From assembly GCA_050847315.1 (NCBI GenBank), contig CP193791.1: a stretch of 64,000 bases of DNA; one strand, written 5' to 3'. This DNA is from Cedecea sp000277545. GTDB taxonomy: Bacteria > Pseudomonadota > Gammaproteobacteria > Enterobacterales > Enterobacteriaceae. Both the position numbers and the translations under genes were made by a program. Shown piece by piece: positions 32,314 through 40,599 of this stretch. Every line of letters starts with the position of its first letter. Position 1 is the stretch's first letter. The notes beneath the pieces are model-generated. The model searched no databases. It had not been told where the DNA came from and worked only from the letters and a program-made list of their open reading frames with translations.

Positions 32314-33963
32314 TTAATCACGCCATGCTTTATAGCGGTTAATCAGGCCGTTGGTTGAGCTGTCGTGGCTGGCGATTTGTTTGTCGTCACCCAACTCTGG
32401 CAGGATGCGGTTAGCCAGCTGTTTGCCCAGCTCCACGCCCCACTGGTCGAAGGTGAAGATGTTCAGGATCGCGCCCTGGGTGAAGATTTTGTGTTCGTAA
32501 AGTGCAATCAGCGCGCCCAGGCTGAACGGGGTAATTTCGCGCAGCAGGATGGAGTTGGTTGGGCGGTTCCCTTCGAACACTTTGAACGGCACAACGTGGT
32601 CCAGCGTGGCCGGATCTTTACCCTGGTCACGGTATTCCTGCTCAACCACTTCACGGGATTTCCCGAACGCCAGCGCTTCGGTCTGTGCGAAGAAGTTAGA
32701 CAGCAGTTTTGGATGGTGATCCGACAGCGCGTTATGGCTGATAGCCGGTGCGATGAAGTCGCAAGGCACCATTTTGGTCCCCTGGTGGATCAGCTGGTAG
32801 AACGCGTGCTGCCCGTTGGTACCCGGCTCACCCCAGATAATTGGGCCAGTCTGGTAGTCCACGGCGTTGCCGTTGCGGTCAACGTACTTACCGTTGGACT
32901 CCATGTTGCCCTGCTGGAAGTAGGCGGCAAAGCGATGCATGTACTGGTCGTATGGCAGAATCGCTTCAGTTTCAGCACCGAAGAAATTGTTGTACCAGAT
33001 GCCGATCAGCGCCAGCAGAACCGGCAGGTTTTGCTCGGCAGGCGTGGTGGAGAAGTGTTTGTCCATCGCGTGCGCGCCGGACAGCAGCTCAACAAAGTTG
33101 TCGAAGCCCACGGACAGAATGATGGACAGGCCAATCGCGGACCACAGAGAGTAGCGCCCGCCAACCCAGTCCCAGAATTCGAACATGTTTGCGGTGTCGA
33201 TACCAAACTCACCGACGGCTTTCCCATTGGTGGACAGCGCAGCGAAGTGTTTTGCCACGTGCTTTTCATCGCCAGCGGCACGCAGGAACCAGTCACGCGC
33301 GCTGTGGGCGTTAGTCATCGTTTCCTGAGTGGTGAAGGTTTTAGAGGCCACCAGGAACAGCGTGGTTTCCGGGTTAACTTTCTTCAGCACTTCGGCAATG
33401 TGGGTGCCGTCAACGTTGGACACAAAGTGCATGTTGAGGTGATTTTTGTATGGACGCAGCGCTTCGGTAACCATGAATGGGCCGAGGTCAGAGCCGCCGA
33501 TACCGATGTTAACCACGTCGGTGATGGCTTTGCCGGTGTAGCCTTTCCAGTTCCCGCTGATGATACTTTCAGAGAAGGCTTTCATCTTCTCAAGCACCGC
33601 GTTCACTTCCGGCATCACGTCTTTGCCATCGACCACGATAGGCGTGTTGCTGCGGTTACGCAGCGCAACGTGCAGCACGGCGCGGTCTTCGGTGCGGTTG
33701 ATTTTCTCGCCGGCGAACATGGATTTGATCGCGCTCTGCAGATCGGTTTCTTTCGCCAGCGCCTGCAGTTTTTCGAGGGTTTCGGTGGTGATGCGGTTTT
33801 TGGAGAAGTCCACCAGCATCAGGTCATCGAAAGTTGCCGAGAACTTGCTGAAGCGGTCGTTATCTTTCGCGAACAGGTCGGAAAGCGTAACGTCTTTCAT
33901 CTCATCGTAATGTTTCTGGAGTGCCTGCCAGGCAGAGGTCTGCTTCGGGTTGATGTTTTTCAT
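32314..33963 (-). CDS. pgi: Glucose-6-phosphate isomerase
   Basis: Glycolytic enzyme interconverting glucose-6-phosphate and fructose-6-phosphate; cytosolic homodimer, 549 residues as in E. coli. The sugar-phosphate-binding NIGIGGSDLGP is at 152-162; catalytic Glu355 (QGNMESNGK) and His386 (GTNGQHAFYQ) are in place, and VELGKQLA near the C-terminus holds the catalytic lysine. Single gene with its own terminator, divergent from lysC. Confidence 0.97.
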   Translation of the reverse strand: MKNINPKQTSAWQALQKHYDEMKDVTLSDLFAKDNDRFSKFSATFDDLMLVDFSKNRITTETLEKLQALAKETDLQSAIKSMFAGEKINRTEDRAVLHVALRNRSNTPIVVDGKDVMPEVNAVLEKMKAFSESIISGNWKGYTGKAITDVVNIGIGGSDLGPFMVTEALRPYKNHLNMHFVSNVDGTHIAEVLKKVNPETTLFLVASKTFTTQETMTNAHSARDWFLRAAGDEKHVAKHFAALSTNGKAVGEFGIDTANMFEFWDWVGGRYSLWSAIGLSIILSVGFDNFVELLSGAHAMDKHFSTTPAEQNLPVLLALIGIWYNNFFGAETEAILPYDQYMHRFAAYFQQGNMESNGKYVDRNGNAVDYQTGPIIWGEPGTNGQHAFYQLIHQGTKMVPCDFIAPAISHNALSDHHPKLLSNFFAQTEALAFGKSREVVEQEYRDQGKDPATLDHVVPFKVFEGNRPTNSILLREITPFSLGALIALYEHKIFTQGAILNIFTFDQWGVELGKQLANRILPELGDDKQIASHDSSTNGLINRYKAWRD

Positions 33964-34151
33964 AGCAATACTCTTCTGATTTGAGAATTGTGACTTCGGT
34001 CGATTGTAGCGCCTGCAGGCAAAAATTGTGATTGATTTTATGCCATTAACCGAGGGTTTCCCGTAACCCCCTAAAAAGCGGCAAAAATACCCTCTTATAA
34101 GTTAAATTCCTGATTACCGATTTAACATGAAAAATCCGCATAACCCCGCAG

Positions 34152-34180
34152 TTGACATGCCTTCGCCGAAGCTTTATTTA
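34152..34180 (+). promoter_or_regulatory. Likely sigma-70 promoter of lysC
   Basis: TTGACA at 34152-34157, 17-bp spacer, TATTTA at 34175-34180. Transcription would start just before the lysine riboswitch hairpin at 34191. Confidence 0.65.
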
Positions 34181-34190
34181 TTAGGCGCTA

Positions 34191-34418
34191 CCTGCGCGTG
34201 CGCAGGCCAGAAGAGGCGCGTTGCCCAGAAAATCGTATCCGAGAAACCAGTAACAAGGACGATACGTGAGGGGGAGCAACGCCGAGATGATGAAGCGGCT
34301 GGTCACGCTTATTGTCGGCTGCAGGGGCTGAATCCTCTGGGTTGTCACCAGAAACGTTCGCAGTCGAGCGTTTCATATCCGGCTTCAAAGCTGGATAGAC
34401 AAGGTGGAGCACTTCTGG
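34191..34418 (+). ncRNA. Lysine riboswitch in the lysC leader
   Basis: The leader contains the L-box aptamer: P1 formed by CCAGAAG (34207-34213) and CTTCTGG (34412-34418), AGAGGCGCG, GAGGGGGAGCAACGCCGAGA, CAGGGGCTGAATCCTCTGGG, TTGTCACC and GTTCGCAGTCGAGCGTTTC, all highly conserved words of the E. coli lysC riboswitch. A GC hairpin (34191-34206) precedes it. A 9-10 bp hairpin at 34376-34397 extends the last helix region. The aptamer is followed by about 100 nt before the start codon that hold the expression platform; lysine binding represses lysC. Confidence 0.93.
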
Positions 34419-34524
34419 GTGATATCGTAGTTCTCCTGCTCTGCGCCCACCCGTTTACCGCTCTTCCCTTGTGCCAAGGCTGAATACTTTTTTGCCAGTT
34501 AATGGCCCCTGACACGAGGTAGTT

Positions 34525-35874
34525 ATGTCTCAAACCGTAGTCGCCAAATTTGGTGGGACCAGCGTCGCCGATTTCGACGCGATGAACCGCAGCGCCGATG
34601 TGGTGCTGGCCGATAGCCACGTCCGCGTGGTGGTGCTTTCCGCCTCCGCTGGCGTGACTAACCTGCTGGTTGCTCTGGCTGAAGGCCTCGAAGCGACCGA
34701 GCGCTTCGTCAAGCTCGATGCCATCCGCAAAATCCAGTACAACATCGTTGAGCGTCTGGCGAATCCGGACGTTATTCGCGAAGAAATCGACCGCCTGCTT
34801 GAAAACATCACGACCCTTGCGGAAGCCGCCTCTCTGGCGACCTCCACCGCGCTGACCGATGAACTGGTCAGCCACGGCGAACTAATGTCCACCCTGCTAT
34901 TTGTGGAAATCCTGCGTGAACGTCAGGTGGAAGCGCAGTGGTTCGACATTCGTAAAGTCATGCGCACCAACGACCGCTTCGGCCGTGCCGAACCGGATAT
35001 CGCCGCGCTGGCGGAACTGGCAAGCCAGCAGATGCTGCCGCGCCTCGCGGAATCCCTGGTGATCACTCAGGGCTTTATTGGGAGCGAAGAAAAAGGCCGA
35101 ACGACCACGCTTGGCCGCGGCGGCAGCGACTATACCGCCGCGCTGCTTGGTGAAGCGTTAAATGCCGCGCGCGTAGATATCTGGACCGACGTGCCGGGCA
35201 TCTACACCACCGATCCGCGTATGGTACCTGCGGCAAAACGCATTGACCGCATCGCCTTTGAAGAAGCCGCTGAAATGGCGACCTTTGGCGCAAAAGTCCT
35301 GCACCCGGCCACGCTGCTGCCCGCCGTGCGCTGCGACATTCCGGTGTTCGTTGGCTCCAGCAAAGATCCTGCTGCTGGCGGAACTTTGGTATGCAAAAAA
35401 ACGGAAAATCCACCGCTCTTCCGCGCCCTTGCGGTACGTCGCAAGCAAACGCTGCTGACGCTGCACAGCCTGCATATGCTCCATTCCCGTGGTTTCCTGG
35501 CGGAAGTGTTCAGCATTCTGGCTCGCCATAATATTTCCGTGGATCTGATCACCACCTCCGAAGTGAGCGTGGCGTTGACCATGGACACCACCGGCTCTAC
35601 CTCCACTGGCGACAGCCTGCTGACCACCGCGCTGCTCACCGAGCTTTCATCGCTGTGCCGCGTGGAAGTCGAAGAGAACCTGGCGCTGGTGGCTATCATC
35701 GGCAATAAACTGTCCCAGGCCTGTGGCGTAGGCAAAGAAGTGTTCGGCGTGCTCGACCCGTTCAACATCCGCATGATTTGCTACGGCGCTTCCAGCTACA
35801 ACCTGTGCTTCCTGGTGCCTGGCGACGATGCAGAGCAGGTCGTGCAGAAACTGCACCGCAACCTGTTTGAATAA
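34525..35874 (+). CDS. lysC: Aspartokinase III, lysine-sensitive
   Basis: Phosphorylates aspartate, the first step to lysine, threonine and methionine; feedback-inhibited by lysine. 449 residues as in E. coli. KFGGTS at 8-13 is the amino acid kinase nucleotide motif; GFIGSEEKGRTTTLGRGGSDYTA is the second. Two C-terminal ACT domains (HSLHMLHSRGFLAEVFSIL and following) bind lysine. Its expression is controlled by the riboswitch directly upstream. The start has GAGGTAG upstream. Confidence 0.97.
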   Translation: MSQTVVAKFGGTSVADFDAMNRSADVVLADSHVRVVVLSASAGVTNLLVALAEGLEATERFVKLDAIRKIQYNIVERLANPDVIREEIDRLLENITTLAEAASLATSTALTDELVSHGELMSTLLFVEILRERQVEAQWFDIRKVMRTNDRFGRAEPDIAALAELASQQMLPRLAESLVITQGFIGSEEKGRTTTLGRGGSDYTAALLGEALNAARVDIWTDVPGIYTTDPRMVPAAKRIDRIAFEEAAEMATFGAKVLHPATLLPAVRCDIPVFVGSSKDPAAGGTLVCKKTENPPLFRALAVRRKQTLLTLHSLHMLHSRGFLAEVFSILARHNISVDLITTSEVSVALTMDTTGSTSTGDSLLTTALLTELSSLCRVEVEENLALVAIIGNKLSQACGVGKEVFGVLDPFNIRMICYGASSYNLCFLVPGDDAEQVVQKLHRNLFE

Positions 35875-35900
35875 CCGTCCAATCCATGCCATGAATACAG

Positions 35901-35929
35901 AAAGCCGGGCTCGCACCCGGCTTTTTTTA
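35901..35929 (+). terminator. Terminator after lysC
   Basis: AAAGCCGGG (35901-35909), loop CTCGCA, CCCGGCTTT (35916-35924) and further T residues to 35928; 26 bp past the lysC stop. Confidence 0.92.
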
Positions 35930-35967
35930 TAACCATAAAACAACACAAACTCTGCAAGGACACCGCT

Positions 35968-36900
35968 ATGATCGCCACCCTAACCCGGCTGTTCCCGCTT
36001 TGGGCGCTGCTGCTCTCCGTCGCTGCGTATTATACCCCCTCAACCTTTATCCCGATTGGCCCGTGGGTCAGCACGCTGCTGATGCTCATTATGTTTGGCA
36101 TGGGCGTCCACCTGCGGCTTGAAGACTTTAAACGCGTGCTGTCGCGCCCGGCCCCGGTAGCTGCAGGCATTTTTCTGCATTACCTGGTGATGCCGCTGGC
36201 GGCGTGGCTGCTGGCAATGTTGTTCCATATGCCGCCCGACCTGTCAGCCGGGATGGTGCTGGTCGGCAGCGTAGCCAGCGGCACGGCGTCCAACGTCATG
36301 ATTTACTTGGCCAAAGGTGATGTTGCGCTCTCCGTAACAATATCTTCTGTTTCTACGCTGGTCGGCGTATTTGCCACGCCGCTGCTCACCCGTCTCTATG
36401 TCGACGCCGACATTAAAGTCGATGTGATGGGCATGCTGGTCAGTATTCTGCAAATCGTCATCATCCCGATTGGCCTTGGCCTGATTGTGCATCATCTGTT
36501 CCCACGCCTGGTGAGGCGCGTGGAGCCCTGGCTGCCTGCGTTTTCTATGCTTTGTATTCTCGCCATCATTAGCGCAGTTGTGGCAGGTTCTGCGTCACAC
36601 ATAGCTTCCGTTGGCCTGGTGGTGATTGTCGCGGTGATTCTGCATAACACCATTGGCCTGCTCGGCGGTTACTGGGGCGGACGCCTGTTTGGGTTTGACG
36701 AGTCGACCTGTCGGACGCTGGCCATCGAAGTGGGAATGCAGAACTCCGGTCTTGCGGCCACGTTGGGTAAAATTTACTTCTCGCCGCTCGCAGCACTGCC
36801 TGGCGCGCTGTTCTCCGTCTGGCACAATCTGTCCGGCTCTCTGCTGGCTGGGTATTGGTCCGGCAAAGCGATAACGCCGAAGCCAGACGGCAAAAAATAA
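35968..36900 (+). CDS. panS: Bile acid:sodium symporter family transporter, PanS-like
   Basis: 310-residue inner-membrane protein of the BASS family (about 10 helices). Family words: MFGMGVHLRLEDF, GSVASGTASNVMIYLAKGDVALSV (the crossover region that binds sodium) and EVGMQNSGLAATL. A relative in Salmonella, PanS, carries ketopantoate, pantoate and pantothenate; the match in gene neighbourhood (next to lysC) is from memory, so the substrate is an inference. Single gene between two terminators. Confidence 0.8.
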   Translation: MIATLTRLFPLWALLLSVAAYYTPSTFIPIGPWVSTLLMLIMFGMGVHLRLEDFKRVLSRPAPVAAGIFLHYLVMPLAAWLLAMLFHMPPDLSAGMVLVGSVASGTASNVMIYLAKGDVALSVTISSVSTLVGVFATPLLTRLYVDADIKVDVMGMLVSILQIVIIPIGLGLIVHHLFPRLVRRVEPWLPAFSMLCILAIISAVVAGSASHIASVGLVVIVAVILHNTIGLLGGYWGGRLFGFDESTCRTLAIEVGMQNSGLAATLGKIYFSPLAALPGALFSVWHNLSGSLLAGYWSGKAITPKPDGKK

Positions 36901-36905
36901 TCGCT

Positions 36906-36931
36906 AAAAGCCTGCTGATGCAGGCTTTTTT
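36906..36931 (+). terminator. Terminator after the PanS-like gene
   Basis: AAAAGCCTGC (36906-36915), loop TGAT, GCAGGCTTTT (36920-36929) plus TT. It begins 6 bp past the stop. Confidence 0.92.
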
Positions 36932-36991
36932 GTCTCGTCGGCGCGGTGGGTTTGTTTTACACTGAGAGTCCTTTCCTGGGAGATTGCAACG

Positions 36992-37264
36992 ATGGCTACA
37001 GCCAGACTGACACAGCAAGACATGACGGAAAGCGAACAGCGTGAGCTAAAAACGCTGCTGGATCGCGCCCGCATTGCCCACGGTCGTACGTTGACCAACT
37101 CAGAGACTAATCAGGTAAAAAAAGAGTACATCGACAAGCTGATGGCGGAACGAGCGCTGGCGGCTAAGAAAGCTCGCCAGCTGAAGAAACAAAATGCCTT
37201 AAAGCCGGATACGACGACGACTTATTCATGGTCAGCCAACAACCATACGCGAGGCAAACGCTAG
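36992..37264 (+). CDS. yjbD: YjbD, DUF3811 protein
   Basis: 90-residue, highly charged, probably helical protein (TESEQRELKTLLDRARIAHGRTLTNSE...KKEYIDKLMAERALAAKKARQLKKQNAL) of the DUF3811 family; function unknown. It sits between lysC and rluF as in E. coli. Convergent with rluF: the two stop codons are one base apart. Confidence 0.9.
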   Translation: MATARLTQQDMTESEQRELKTLLDRARIAHGRTLTNSETNQVKKEYIDKLMAERALAAKKARQLKKQNALKPDTTTTYSWSANNHTRGKR

Positions 37265-37265
37265 T

Positions 37266-38144
37266 TTAACGGCCCTTTTTCTTCCGGCCTGGAGAAGCAA
37301 AGCGTTTACGCGAGGCAAGCTCAGCGGGCGTTTTGGCTGAGCTTTTCGGGCCACTTACCAACGGTTTTTTCGCCGCCGGGCTGGCCGCTTTTGGCTTCGC
37401 TTTTTTAGCCGGCTTCGCCTCAGAGGACGAATCCTCAATCAGCTTAAACAGCTCAATCAGTTCATCATCCGTCAGGTCGCGCCATTCCCCAAGCGGGATC
37501 CCAGTGAGATTAACGTTCATGATGCGCGTACGCTCCAGCTTCGTCACTTCATAGCCAAAGTGTTCACACATGCGGCGAATCTGGCGGTTCAGCCCCTGAA
37601 CCAGGGTGATGCGAAACGCAAACGGCGCTTCTTTTTTAACTTTGCATTTCTTGGTGACGGTGCCCAGAATCGGCACGCCTGCCCCCATACCACGAATAAA
37701 CTCGTCGGTAACCGGCTTGTTCACCGTGACCACGTACTCTTTCTCATGGTCGTTCCCGGCACGCAGAATTTTGTTCACCAGGTCGCCGTGGTTGGTGAGG
37801 AAAATCAGCCCCTGAGAATCTTTGTCCAGGCGGCCAATGGGGAACACGCGCTTGCTGTGGTTCACATAGTCCACGATGTTGTCTTTCTCGCCGTCTTCCG
37901 TGGTGCTTACAATTCCCACCGGCTTATTCAGCGCAATGAGCACCAGGTCTTCTTCGTTGCGGGGTTCGATGAGCTGACCATTCACCTTCACGCTGTCGCC
38001 GGCAAAAACCTGATCGCCAATTTTGGCGCGTTTGCCGTTAATAAAAACGTTGCCCTGTTCGATGTAGCGATCGGCGTCACGGCGTGAGCAGATCCCGCTC
38101 TCGCTGATGTATTTGTTAAGACGAATAGATGAATTAGTCAGCAT
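37266..38144 (-). CDS. rluF: 23S rRNA pseudouridine synthase RluF
   Basis: Makes pseudouridine at 23S rRNA position 2604 (and tRNA-Tyr position 35 in E. coli). 292 residues. N-terminal S4 RNA-binding domain (IRLNKYISESGICSRRDADRYIEQG), then the RsuA/RluB-type catalytic domain with GRLDKDSQGL at 104-113, Asp107 the nucleophile. The C-terminus is a basic Lys/Ala/Pro tail (EAKPAKKAKPKAASPAAKK...SPGRKKKGR), typical and low-complexity. Confidence 0.95.
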   Translation of the reverse strand: MLTNSSIRLNKYISESGICSRRDADRYIEQGNVFINGKRAKIGDQVFAGDSVKVNGQLIEPRNEEDLVLIALNKPVGIVSTTEDGEKDNIVDYVNHSKRVFPIGRLDKDSQGLIFLTNHGDLVNKILRAGNDHEKEYVVTVNKPVTDEFIRGMGAGVPILGTVTKKCKVKKEAPFAFRITLVQGLNRQIRRMCEHFGYEVTKLERTRIMNVNLTGIPLGEWRDLTDDELIELFKLIEDSSSEAKPAKKAKPKAASPAAKKPLVSGPKSSAKTPAELASRKRFASPGRKKKGR

Positions 38145-38209
38145 GGCTCCTCCGAAAACCCAGGACTATACCTTACCCGCAGGGCGTTGCGAACCGCAAA
38201 ATGGGCTTG

Positions 38210-38524
38210 TTAGTAACCCTGAATCATAAAATCAACGGCGCCACACAGCTCATCTCTGTAATGCGTCAAATCCGCGACTGAAGCACCGAGTTCTTTAAGC
38301 GGAATACCTGCCATCATGTGAGTCATCGCCACGCAAGGCTGCCCCTCAATCGTCACGATGGGGCAGATTTTTTCTGGAGGCATGGCACCCAGTAATTCGC
38401 GTTCAATAACGGGAATGACCAGGACATGCTTTAAGGCATCAGCAATGGGGTGCTGCATATTGATGAGATAAGGATACGTTTTCTTCCCTGCGCCAGTATT
38501 TTCGTAGGCGTGAAACTGTTCCAT
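38210..38524 (-). CDS. ccdB: CcdB-family toxin, chromosomal
   Basis: 104-residue protein of the CcdB fold, whose F-plasmid member poisons DNA gyrase. Recognisable: HPIADALKHVLVIPV, VTIEGQPCVAMTHMMAGIP and LGASVADLTHYRDELCGAVDFM. The last three residues are Gln-Gly-Tyr, where the F toxin has Trp-Gly-Ile that contacts GyrA, so gyrase poisoning is not assured. It follows ccdA with stop and start overlapping by one base (TGATG), typical of a type II toxin-antitoxin operon. E. coli K-12 lacks it; the matching spot in K-12 holds pepE. Confidence 0.88.
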   Translation of the reverse strand: MEQFHAYENTGAGKKTYPYLINMQHPIADALKHVLVIPVIERELLGAMPPEKICPIVTIEGQPCVAMTHMMAGIPLKELGASVADLTHYRDELCGAVDFMIQGY

Positions 38525-38763
38525 CAGAAGCTCCTCTGAAAATCACTGAACGAGCCGTGCTCCTCAACAAACTCATTAAGCGCGGCAATCTTTTCCTGAT
38601 TATCCTTGAGCCACTCAGCCCGAGCGTTTTCGCGAAATTTCTCGATTAATGCCTCGGTCAGTACCGCCGAGATATTTAGTTTCAGCCTACGGGCCTCATC
38701 CAGAATCTCCGGCGCTAGCGTGACATTCACCGATTTTTTAGCGGCCGCATTTTCAACACGCAT
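38524..38763 (-). CDS. ccdA: CcdA-family antitoxin, chromosomal
   Basis: 79 residues from the ATG at 38763, which has GGGGG 6 nt upstream; in-frame ATGs at 38775 and 38787 are alternatives. N-terminal ribbon-helix-helix (KSVNVTLAPEILDEARRLKLNISAVLTEAL) for DNA binding and autoregulation, C-terminal toxin-binding tail (WLKDNQEKIAALNEFVEEHGSFSD) as in F CcdA (KAENQEGMAEVARFIEMNGSFAD). First gene of the ccdAB pair with its own promoter at 38798-38827. Confidence 0.9.
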   Translation of the reverse strand: MRVENAAAKKSVNVTLAPEILDEARRLKLNISAVLTEALIEKFRENARAEWLKDNQEKIAALNEFVEEHGSFSDFQRSF

Positions 38764-38797
38764 ATTAACCCCCATTGTAATGCGCATACATTATTCA

Positions 38798-38827
38798 ATT
38801 ATAGAGCGATGCCGGGTTGACGATCAA
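38798..38827 (-). promoter_or_regulatory. Sigma-70-like promoter of ccdAB
   Basis: On the minus strand TTGATC (38822-38827), 18-bp spacer, perfect TATAAT (38798-38803). The -35 overlaps the stop codon of yjbB, so the pair has its own start site inserted right behind yjbB. Confidence 0.65.
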
Positions 38828-40455
38828 TATTCATCCCGCTCGTCGTCATCGTCCGGTTGGTCCAGCACGCTGTAGGCAACGGAACAGAACAACGAGTTCA
38901 GGCGCTTCATGTCCCCCAGCAGCCCGAGGTGCAGCGAGCTGGTCTCGATGCTCTGCACGTTCTGCTGGTGCAGGCGATCAACGTGGGCATGGGAGTAGCG
39001 GCGGTTCATGATGCGGAAGCGGTGTTTGTTCCGGCGCAGCCGGCGGGCACTGCCCAGGTCGCTCGAGAAGAACACCGACAGGCTCAGCTGCAGGTTGCTG
39101 ATCAACTGCTGGAGCAGGTTATCCAGCTCGGTCAGGCCGTCCGGCGAGAAGGCCCGGCGAGCGGCGAGAGATTTATCCGCCACCTCGCTGCCCATACGTT
39201 CGATGATGTCCGCTGCCTGCTCCAGGTTCAGCGACATTTCGATGATTTCCGCCCAGCGGCGCGACTCCATTTCCGCCAGATCTTCCTTCGGCATCTGCGC
39301 AAGATAAAGTTTGATGGCGGTATACAGCACGTCCACGTCGTCGGCCAGCTTGCGCAGCTCTTTTTCCTGGCGCGGCTCGCCGTGCATCACCTTGCTCCAG
39401 GTTTCCAGCATCTGCTCCAGCACGTCGCCCATTCTCAGGGTTTCCCTCGCGGCGTTAGATAACCCCAGCGCGGGAGTATCCAGCGCCGTAGGATCGAGGT
39501 GCTTCGGCTTCATTCGGGCGTCGACTTCCGGCGCTTCGCTGATCACCCGGCGGCAGAAGCGTGCCATTGGCTCGGCAAACGGCACCATCACCAGGCAACG
39601 AATCAGGTTGTAGAACACGTGGAAGTAGATAACCAGTTCAGACTCCGGCAACGGCAGGTGGTGCATCAGCCGGGCCAGGACATGCACAAACGGCAGCACC
39701 AGCAGGCTGCCCACCAGCTTGAACAGCAGGCTGCCCAACGCCACACGACGGGCGGCAGCATTCGCAGCGCTGTTATTGATCATTGCCAGCAGGCCGGAGC
39801 CGAGGTTAGCCCCGATGACCAGACACAGCGCCACATCAAACGAGATCACGCCGGTGGAGGTCAGCGTGGCCGTCAACAGGACGGCAGCCAGGCTCGAATA
39901 GCTGATAATGGCAAACATCGCGCCAATCAGCGCGTCGAGCATGATGTCGCCGGTCAGGGAAGCGAAGATCACCTGGACGCCGTTCGCCTGGGTAATCGGC
40001 GTAACGGCTCCCACAATCAGCTCGAGCGCCAGCAGAATAAGACCCAGGCCAATCCCCACGCGGCCAAGCTGCCCGGCGCGAGTCTGCTTGCGGCTGAGGA
40101 AGAAGATTACGCCGATGAAAATCAGCAGCGGCGAAAGCCACGAAAGATCGAAGGTCAGGATACGCGCCATTAGCGCTGTACCGACATCAGCTCCCAGCAC
40201 AATCACCAGCGCAGGGGCGAGCGCCACCAAATCCTGGGCAACGAACGAGGTCACCAGCATGGTGGTGGCATTACTGCTCTGCACCAGCGCGGTCACGCCT
40301 ATCCCGGCGCAGAAGGCGAGCGGTTTCTTTTCTACGCTGTGGCTAAGCACACTGCGCAGGTTGGCACCGTAAACGCGCATGATACCGGTGCGCACAATGT
40401 GCGTACCCCAGACCAGCAGCGAAACGGCGGACAGCAGGTGTAACAACGTCAGCAC
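38824..40455 (-). CDS. yjbB: YjbB, Na+/Pi cotransporter-like protein
   Basis: 543 residues. The N-terminal half is a Na/Pi cotransporter II-type membrane domain with inverted repeats: QSSNATT at 59-65 and a second ISYSSLAAV. The C-terminal half is PhoU-like, soluble and helical (LADDVDVLYTAIKLYLAQ, LNLEQAADIIERMGSEV). In E. coli YjbB exports phosphate when overproduced. Single gene between metH and ccdAB; no strong terminator follows, so read-through into ccdAB is possible. Confidence 0.93.
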   Translation of the reverse strand: MLTLLHLLSAVSLLVWGTHIVRTGIMRVYGANLRSVLSHSVEKKPLAFCAGIGVTALVQSSNATTMLVTSFVAQDLVALAPALVIVLGADVGTALMARILTFDLSWLSPLLIFIGVIFFLSRKQTRAGQLGRVGIGLGLILLALELIVGAVTPITQANGVQVIFASLTGDIMLDALIGAMFAIISYSSLAAVLLTATLTSTGVISFDVALCLVIGANLGSGLLAMINNSAANAAARRVALGSLLFKLVGSLLVLPFVHVLARLMHHLPLPESELVIYFHVFYNLIRCLVMVPFAEPMARFCRRVISEAPEVDARMKPKHLDPTALDTPALGLSNAARETLRMGDVLEQMLETWSKVMHGEPRQEKELRKLADDVDVLYTAIKLYLAQMPKEDLAEMESRRWAEIIEMSLNLEQAADIIERMGSEVADKSLAARRAFSPDGLTELDNLLQQLISNLQLSLSVFFSSDLGSARRLRRNKHRFRIMNRRYSHAHVDRLHQQNVQSIETSSLHLGLLGDMKRLNSLFCSVAYSVLDQPDDDDERDEY

Positions 40456-40543
40456 GGATTCTTGTTCTCCTTATCGTTTTTAGGGTTCCCGAAGCAAAAA
40501 TAGCCACCATCCTTCAGTATAAGGGTTTAACTTCAATAAAGAG

Positions 40544-40568
40544 ACAAGGCGCCCCCAGAGCGCCTTGT
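40544..40568 (-). terminator. Terminator after metH
   Basis: ACAAGGCGC (40544-40552), 7-nt loop, GCGCCTTGT (40560-40568), followed on the minus strand by CTCTTTATT. About 32 bp past the metH stop. Confidence 0.75.
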
Positions 40569-40599
40569 AAGTTGTAAGGAAAGATAACAGGTTTGTGAG

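Noticed and set aside
32365..33984. 539-codon open frame antisense to pgi
   Set aside because: Lies wholly opposite an intact pgi; composition (His/Gln/Val-rich) is what complementing the sense codons gives. No family match recognised.
34127..34483. 118-codon open frame over the lysC leader
   Set aside because: It overlaps the lysine riboswitch, whose conserved RNA words explain the sequence; no binding site or homology.
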